Of a stretch of 11,993 nt of DNA, positions 7,181-11,993 are shown piece by piece. Source of the DNA: Phycisphaerae bacterium (GTDB taxonomy: Bacteria > Planctomycetota > Phycisphaerae > Sedimentisphaerales > SG8-4). The notes under the pieces were generated by a model. The model saw only the letters and a list, made by a program, of their open reading frames with translations, searched no databases and was not told the DNA's origin. Position numbers and translations under genes: made by a program. Each line of letters opens with the position of its first letter. Positions within the stretch are counted from its first letter, which is position 1. The stretch lies in contig JAUWLI010000054.1 in the NCBI GenBank assembly GCA_030613765.1, positions 1 to 11,993 on the forward strand, written 5' to 3'.

Positions 7181-7819
7181 CTATGGTCTGCGTTGTTTCA
7201 GCAAAACCAAGCCGCCCATAGCCATTAGTATCAGCGTAGCCGGCTCCGGTATGTGAACTGTAAAACTGCTGCTGTCTGCTGAAATAATGGGGTAGTCATA
7301 CCACTCGTCACCCCCCGGTAGTTGCAAGGCTTCTTTGGACACAAAATCATCCAACTGGATGTAACTCTCGTCTATGTTAAGGTCAAGAGTGAATGTGTAA
7401 TCTCCCTCAGTTCCATCCCATATGAAGGCATATCTAGCCATAATGTCATCAATTAGCAGTGCTTCTGCAACTCCATTGCCTGGGCCGTCACCGAAGGTGT
7501 AAGAACCATCACTGTTATCTATAGCATTAGCCCCTGCAGAATTTCCATACACCCAATAACTAGTCTCAGTGTCTACTGATTCGCTGGCTGCCACGTCAAA
7601 AGTTAATACGCCAGGGCCATTAATGTTGCTGATAGTAGCCTGAAATCCCTGAGCAGAAAGGGCGAGGTCTTCACTTATCACAAGGTCAAAACTAAATAGC
7701 TCATCTTGAGAGCCGGGCATCAAGACAATATATGGTTTTATTTCGACACCTCTCGTCTTCCCACAGAAGACTCCACAGCTTAACAAGAATAAGAATACTG
7801 CGAGCTTTATTACCCTCAT
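7181..7819 (-). CDS. Secreted PEP-CTERM sorting-domain protein
   Basis: A 212-residue exported protein. ATG 7819 has a Shine-Dalgarno-like AGGGGAGA about 7 bases upstream. Residues 1-19 form the signal peptide (MRVIKLAVFLFLLSCGVFC). The body (about 25-185) is beta-rich and acidic, with segments such as FSFDLVISEDLALSAQGFQA and GVLTFDVAASESVDTETSYW. That is the composition seen in planctomycete PEP-CTERM proteins with a cohesin- or discoidin-like beta-sandwich, though I cannot name the fold. The C-terminus has PEPAT at 191-195, a hydrophobic helix (LILMAMGGLVLL) and the basic tail KQRRP. In this family an exosortase (EpsH-type) is expected to cut after PEP and release or anchor the protein at the surface, usually together with EPS. 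The exosortase gene is not in the window. It has its own promoter at 7898-7926. Confidence 0.9.
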   Translation of the reverse strand: MRVIKLAVFLFLLSCGVFCGKTRGVEIKPYIVLMPGSQDELFSFDLVISEDLALSAQGFQATISNINGPGVLTFDVAASESVDTETSYWVYGNSAGANAIDNSDGSYTFGDGPGNGVAEALLIDDIMARYAFIWDGTEGDYTFTLDLNIDESYIQLDDFVSKEALQLPGGDEWYDYPIISADSSSFTVHIPEPATLILMAMGGLVLLKQRRP

Positions 7820-7897
7820 AATAGTTCTCCCCTGAAGAACGTTTAATAATTAAGTTATGCCCCACCTTGTTGCTGAACGAAACGGGATGTAACAATT

Positions 7898-7926
7898 ATT
7901 GTACTAAAAATCGATGTGAATATCAA
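7898..7926 (-). promoter_or_regulatory. Sigma70-type promoter of the PEP-CTERM gene
   Basis: TTGATA (7926-7921) and TACAAT (7903-7898) on the minus strand are 17 bp apart, each matching the consensus at 5/6 positions. The expected start near 7891 gives a leader of about 70 bases before ATG 7819. No sigma54-type TGGCAC-N5-TTGC element was found nearby, although some PEP-CTERM genes in other phyla use one. Confidence 0.65.
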
Positions 7927-8116
7927 CGGAAAATCCTAACAAAAGGCCTCTTTTTAACCGTTATTTAACAAAACCTCCTTATTATGAATACTAGAGTTCT
8001 TTTTTTCGGACCTATGAGCAAATGTCATCAACACATTTTTCCCCTCTGTGCGAGCAAACTAACTGCACCCGAAAGGCAGTAGCGCTTACTTTTAAGTTTT
8101 CAATGAAATTCCAAAG

Positions 8117-8953
8117 TCAACGAAGTGGGCAGGGATAGGTCACTTCATTTTGGCACAGTGTGCCCTGCCATACTGCGTTTGCGATAGACCGATCTGCCAC
8201 ATCGACAATACTATCACAATTCAAGTCACAATCACGCAATGTAAATGTTCCGGCAGAGCCTGTTTGCCAAAAGGCATTTATTATCGAGCGATCTGCCACA
8301 TCGACTATGCCATCGTTGTTGACATCTCCAAGATGAGCTATGCCGAACTCTTGTTCTGCTGTGCCCGTATTACCATAATCATTACCCGTCACGGTTACTA
8401 TCACCTTAAATACCTGCCCTGAATCGGAGATACCCTCCGGTTGACCACAGCTGCGAGCCTCAAAACACCAAAATGTATCATTAGGTTCGCCACCACCTAC
8501 GGTATCCGGCTCTAAGATAACATCGGATGGAAGTACAAATTCCCATAGGTAGCTGTAGCTGCTGTTGCTTAGTGGATCGTCAGTGATTGTAACATTCGCA
8601 ATCAAATTGGAGCTGGCTGCACCGGGCAGATTCTGATACATCCACAGGTTGTTTATAGTCAAATCAACATTCATAATCCTGCTGAGTTCGCAAAGCCAAT
8701 TTTGAGCGAGGAGGCTCAGGTCTGTTGTGTCAACCGCATTGTTGTAAACTAAATCAGCTCCGCCGCAATTGTTCGAGTTGGAACAATTGGATTCGAGCCA
8801 ATACTGGGCGAGGAGGGCAAAGTCAGTGAAACTTACATCGCAGCTTTTGTCCAAATCAGCGCCGCCGCATTCATTGGCAGCGAAGACATAAAATGTGATT
8901 CCGGTAGCAATCCCACATCCCATTACTAGCACGAAAGTTAACGTTAAAAGCAA
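8117..8953 (-). CDS. Secreted protein with four dockerin-like EF-hand repeats flanking an Ig/PKD-like domain
   Basis: The open frame gives 278 residues from a TTG at 8953. It is probably longer: ATG 8993 would encode a proper signal peptide, but its frame stops at TAG 8972-8970. Removing one T of TTTT (8972-8975) yields MKTNSRFRVNTSILLL running into TLTFVLVMGCGIATG. No start codon in the main frame has a good Shine-Dalgarno. Residues 33-53 (DLDKSCDVSFTDFALLAQYW) and 68-87 (second copy, DTTDLSLLAQNWL) form a dockerin-type pair. Residues 95-205 are a beta-rich Ig/PKD-like domain (YSYLWEFVLP; VFKVIVTVTGN). A second pair follows at 209-229 (GDVNNDGIVDVADRSI) and 241-262 (DCDLNCDSIVDVADRSIANA). 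Dockerin-like pairs bind calcium and, in cellulosomes, cohesins; in Phycisphaerae they are common in secreted proteins with unknown partners. The protein has no PEP-CTERM tail. Confidence 0.82.
   Translation of the reverse strand: MLLTLTFVLVMGCGIATGITFYVFAANECGGADLDKSCDVSFTDFALLAQYWLESNCSNSNNCGGADLVYNNAVDTTDLSLLAQNWLCELSRIMNVDLTINNLWMYQNLPGAASSNLIANVTITDDPLSNSSYSYLWEFVLPSDVILEPDTVGGGEPNDTFWCFEARSCGQPEGISDSGQVFKVIVTVTGNDYGNTGTAEQEFGIAHLGDVNNDGIVDVADRSIINAFWQTGSAGTFTLRDCDLNCDSIVDVADRSIANAVWQGTLCQNEVTYPCPLR
8190..8305 (-). repeat. 17-bp direct repeat within the dockerin gene
   Basis: The 17-base string CGATCTGCCACATCGAC is present exactly at 8190-8206 and 8289-8305. It encodes the shared VDVADRS core of the third and fourth EF-hand repeats. 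Identity at the DNA level, not only in protein, points to a fairly recent internal duplication or gene conversion. Confidence 0.8.
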
Positions 8954-8993
8954 AATGCTTGTATTTACTCTAAAATCTACTATTTGTTTTCAT

Positions 8994-10048
8994 CCCTGAA
9001 AGGTATGGTATATAGTTCAATTAACAATATACGAAATTATAACCATAAAAGCAAGATAATATCGGATGTTCTCTAATATTTTCTAACCTATAAAAGATGC
9101 ATCTGTGAGTCAAGAACGAGCTTTTGAGCACATTTAACGATAATTACAAGGCATTGAAAATACACAAATTTGATGAATCCCATTACAAATATAAAAGTTC
9201 TACTGTGGCAAATTATTTTTAGACCACCTCTATACTCGATACAATCGTTACAGCCAGTGTCTGCTACAAACTGCGGATCGATACAGAATGTGTAGACCTT
9301 CAACTGGATCTCATGCGTAGGTCCAGTCAGAAAAACCGTTATATTCGTTATAATGTGCTATTATTACTCAATTTATAATAATTAACGAGGTTAACAGGTT
9401 TTAAGAGTAACCTTGATTTTTGGCCCTTAAGATAATATCTTTGTAGAACTTATTATCATCAATTTTGGTTTTTAGGCCAAAAAGAAACCCTATTTTCGAG
9501 GCAAAAACCATATTTTGAAAAACTTGTATACGATGTTAATAATCACATATCTTTGATTATTTTCTACTTGAAACTCGTGGCTTATCGTCCTATAATTAAG
9601 CTAATAGGATGATATATGCGCAAAACTCAACATGGATGTAAAAATCATTGGTGATGTTTGCCTTCGGCAGAATTTATTCTCACGATTTATACTCATCGCT
9701 GGCGCTGTATTAGCTCGATAACAAAACTAATAGAGAGTCATACGCCCAAATTTAGGGTGCACAGCATACAGGTATCATATATACAAAAGATAATGCTTTC
9801 CTCAGCCAGAATTTATTTCTTAGACTTTATAATGAGAAGATATGTGGTGTGATAAGGTATTTTTTTTTGGATGAAAATGTATACGGTGAATAAAAAAATA
9901 GAAACATGCCGCATAGGATGGTTATGGACCATGGCATCCTCAGTTGGTCTATAGAAGAAGAAACATATGTTGTTCTTAAATCTTGATAAGCAAACTGTAT
10001 ATCTTTAATTACCGGCCGTTGGCAGTTTGCAAATTAAGGTGGAAAAAA
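8994..10048. other. AT-rich intergenic interval with hairpins, no supportable gene
   Basis: About 1.05 kb without a convincing coding sequence. A minus-strand frame around 9088-9303 starts only from TTG and has an odd Cys-containing sequence; it could be a gene fragment but nothing supports that. A minus-strand TATAAT at 9041-9036 could serve the dockerin gene, but its -35 is poor. Structured sites: TTTTTGGCC (9417-9425) and GGCCAAAAA (9475-9483), a perfect 9-bp inverted repeat with a 49-base spacer; and TATCGTCCTAT (9583-9593) with ATAGGATGATA (9604-9614), an 11-bp stem with one wobble-type mismatch and a 10-base loop. No U-tract follows the latter, so it is not a clear terminator. Confidence 0.45.
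9990..10030 (+). promoter_or_regulatory. Inverted repeat in the leader of the beta-helix gene
   Basis: GCAAACTG (9990-9997) and CAGTTTGC (10023-10030) are perfect 8-bp complements with a 25-base loop containing the palindromic CCGG/CGGCCG core ACCGGCCG. The right arm ends five bases before the AAGGTGG Shine-Dalgarno (10036-10042). It could be an operator or an mRNA structure affecting translation. Confidence 0.35.
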
Positions 10049-11993
10049 ATGAAAACAAGAAAACGTAAACCACAAATACCTCTTATTCTTACCTTAAGCC
10101 TGGTGTGGCTGATATTGTCTGCGGGTGGTAATGTGGCCTTATCAGCATGGCAGCCGCCAATAGGCATACCTAGGCCTGAGTTTGGCATTGAAGAAACTTA
10201 CCGCATGTATGATAACCCTGCAAACAGGAATCCTGCTTTGACATATTTTCAAAATGCCGAAGGGGGCTATTACACCCATTATGTCGACAATACCGATCCT
10301 AATGCTACAGATTCCGGAAATCCTTATGGAACTGCGAGCATGCCGAGGAAGACAATCCCAATGTACGCGAATCATTTGCCTCCTGGAAGTGTGGTGGAGG
10401 TGCATGGCGGGATTGATATCTTGGGCTCAAATGGTGTTATTACAGGATGGGGAACTATTCAACAACCAATTTTTGTGCGTGGAATTCCTGGATCAAATAC
10501 TCCTTATTTCCTGAAAATAATGCAATTGGGCGGGACATATCTGATATATGAGAATTTTGCTGGTAGGGGAGCCTATGTTATGGGGGAATATCTAGGAAAT
10601 AGAACTAGTCACCATATTTCTATCCGTAATAATGATTTTTACAGGACAGATATGGGGCCTGGAGGTATATATATCGCTGGATCGTGGGTCTTGACTGATG
10701 GATGGAGAGTAGAGAATATTGTTATTTATAATAATTCTGTCCATGATTTTGGTGATCTAAGCACTTTAGATGACCAAGATTACGGAGGAATAGCTGTAGA
10801 TAAGTTGTCTTCTGACATTTGGATAGTTGATAATGAAATATATAACTCATCCGGGGTTGGGGTAATAGTCAATGCTAAAAGTGCTGCTGATGTTACTCCT
10901 GGTCTGACTGCCGAAAGAATTTACATAGGCAGAAATCATGTCTACAATGTAAGGCAAGCAGGAGTGTGGATCAAATATGGACTCGATATTATTTTCTCAC
11001 AAAATAAGATTCATGATATTTTTAATAGACCCGGGGGTGCAGACACAAGCAAAGGAATGGGGTATCAATATCATCCGCACAATGCATGGTATCTGTTCAA
11101 TGAAATATACAACACAACATATGGTTTTTATGGCTCAACCTACACTGGCATGGAACCTGTTCATGCGTATGTGATAGGAAATTTGATATATAATCAAAAG
11201 ATATATCCTGAAGATCCATCCCCTAATGAAGGGTATCCTGGAATTTTTTGGTCTGGTGATGGTTATAAGTATGCTATAGGCAATACTATTTATAATTTCC
11301 GTGCTGGAATGAGCCTTTTTAAGCCTCAAGAATTTATTATTATGAACAACATTATTGCTGAGGTGAATGATAGTTTTCATCACTTAGATATCAATTTTCT
11401 TGTTGCTCCAAACTCTACTCTTGAAAACAATCTGTTTTACCAATCTAGTGGACCTGTGGTAGTAAAATGGGGAAATCTAACAACAGGGAATATGGATGTT
11501 TTACGTGCTCAAACTTCAACCGGACAGGGCTGTATAGTCGCGGATCCTCAATTCACAGATCCATCAGCAAATGATTTCCATTTGCAATCAACAAGTCCTG
11601 CCATAGATGCGGGGACATCGTCCGGAGTTGTGCAGCAGGTGTTTGATACATTCGAAACCCTCTACGGCATAGACCTCAGGCAGGACATAGAAGGAACACT
11701 AAGAACAGACCCATGGGACATTGGTGCTTATGAATATGTTTCGGGTTCTCCTGATATCACAGCACCTACAATTATAAGCGTAACTGTACACTCGCCAGTT
11801 CATATTCTCTTTAGCGAACCGCTCGATGTAAACAGTGCTACAAATGTCCAACACTATACAATTAAACCCAATACAATTGAACCCAACATCACTATTTACT
11901 CAGCGACCTTGCAGCAGGATCTGCGAACAGTTGTTCTAACTACCTCAGCCCATTCTGCAAATGTGGAATATACCTTGACGGTAAATGGCGTAA
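10049..11993 (+). CDS. Large secreted right-handed parallel beta-helix protein with Ig-like domain, partial (C-terminus beyond window)
   Basis: 648 residues are visible, running off the right edge. ATG 10049 has AAGGTGG six bases upstream. Residues 1-32 are a long basic signal peptide (MKTRKRKPQIPLILTLSLVW start). YYTHYVDNTDPNATDSGNPY (74-93) with the following KTI segment is the usual 'calcium-type' lead into pectate-lyase-like helices. Residues 110-480 show repeating beta-helix rungs, each with an 'I..N.IYN' pattern: NIVIYNNSVHDF, DIWIVDNEIYN, RIYIGRNHVYN, AYVIGNLIYN, KYAIGNTIYNF, FIIMNNIIAEV. VADPQF (497-502), then SPAIDAGT (516-523) and DIGAYEY (557-563) match the 'choice-of-anchor Q' end of such helices. 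From 570 a SbsA/Big_5-like Ig domain begins (APTIISV; HILFSEPLDVNSATNVQHYT). It is likely a surface polysaccharide-binding or degrading protein. I see no catalytic residues I can name. The gene is visibly more AT-rich than the EPS genes. Confidence 0.88.
   Translation, partial: MKTRKRKPQIPLILTLSLVWLILSAGGNVALSAWQPPIGIPRPEFGIEETYRMYDNPANRNPALTYFQNAEGGYYTHYVDNTDPNATDSGNPYGTASMPRKTIPMYANHLPPGSVVEVHGGIDILGSNGVITGWGTIQQPIFVRGIPGSNTPYFLKIMQLGGTYLIYENFAGRGAYVMGEYLGNRTSHHISIRNNDFYRTDMGPGGIYIAGSWVLTDGWRVENIVIYNNSVHDFGDLSTLDDQDYGGIAVDKLSSDIWIVDNEIYNSSGVGVIVNAKSAADVTPGLTAERIYIGRNHVYNVRQAGVWIKYGLDIIFSQNKIHDIFNRPGGADTSKGMGYQYHPHNAWYLFNEIYNTTYGFYGSTYTGMEPVHAYVIGNLIYNQKIYPEDPSPNEGYPGIFWSGDGYKYAIGNTIYNFRAGMSLFKPQEFIIMNNIIAEVNDSFHHLDINFLVAPNSTLENNLFYQSSGPVVVKWGNLTTGNMDVLRAQTSTGQGCIVADPQFTDPSANDFHLQSTSPAIDAGTSSGVVQQVFDTFETLYGIDLRQDIEGTLRTDPWDIGAYEYVSGSPDITAPTIISVTVHSPVHILFSEPLDVNSATNVQHYTIKPNTIEPNITIYSATLQQDLRTVVLTTSAHSANVEYTLTVNGV

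Noticed and set aside
7927..8110. AAGGAGG on the minus strand near 7975, suggesting a small gene
   Set aside because: The only start codon near it opens a five-codon frame, so no gene can be supported.
9088..9303. Minus-strand frame with a Cys-rich start (CIDPQFVADTGCND), considered as a gene fragment
   Set aside because: Only a TTG start, no ribosome site, and the downstream half is low-quality AT-derived sequence; cannot be supported without a database search.
9658..9852. 64-codon plus-strand frame and a short CAGAATTTATT direct repeat
   Set aside because: No ribosome site or domain pattern; the repeat is short and in AT-rich DNA.

Overview
The window looks like a chromosomal contig from a Planctomycetes bacterium, most likely class Phycisphaerae (Sedimentisphaerales-type). 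The clues are a short protein ending in a planctomycete-style PEP-CTERM tail, a secreted protein built on paired dockerin-like EF-hand repeats of the 'ADLDxSCDVxxxDFxLLAQxWL' kind, a large secreted parallel beta-helix protein with an 'SPAIDAGT...DIGAYEY' segment, and an exopolysaccharide (EPS) locus beside them. This assignment is inferred from protein style; no marker gene is present.

Left half (1-5907, all minus strand): an EPS assembly cluster read right to left. First comes a Wza-type outer-membrane export lipoprotein (5146-5907) under a very good sigma70-type promoter (6003-6031). Next is a small multi-spanning membrane protein whose frame is broken by a probable 1-base insertion (4543-5074). 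After a gene-poor stretch of about 690 bp comes a 770-residue fusion of a MraY/WecA-type phosphoglycosyl transferase with a WecG/TagA/CpsF glycosyltransferase (1540-3852). Last is a GumC/Wzz-type chain-length protein cut by the window edge (1-1384). Together they would start a lipid-linked sugar, add the second sugar, and control and export the polymer. Flippase, polymerase, further glycosyltransferases and exosortase are not in the window.

Middle (5908-7160): about 980 bp, largely AT-rich and without a convincing gene, carrying several inverted repeats and four C4 tracts (G4-capable on the minus strand). It is followed by a small conserved-looking 88-residue cytoplasmic protein (6891-7157) on the plus strand.

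Right half (7160-11993): a PEP-CTERM protein (7181-7819, minus) with its own promoter, a dockerin-repeat secreted protein (8117-8953, minus) whose signal peptide is probably split by a 1-base indel, about 1.05 kb of AT-rich non-coding DNA with hairpins, and the 5' 1.9 kb of a secreted beta-helix/Ig-like surface protein (plus, runs off the edge). PEP-CTERM proteins are known to occur together with EPS loci and exosortase, so the two halves are functionally compatible. Two genes each read cleanly if one base is removed from a 4-base homopolymer, which suggests assembly indels or recent gene decay. I found no tRNA, rRNA, CRISPR, insertion sequence or convincing rho-independent terminator.
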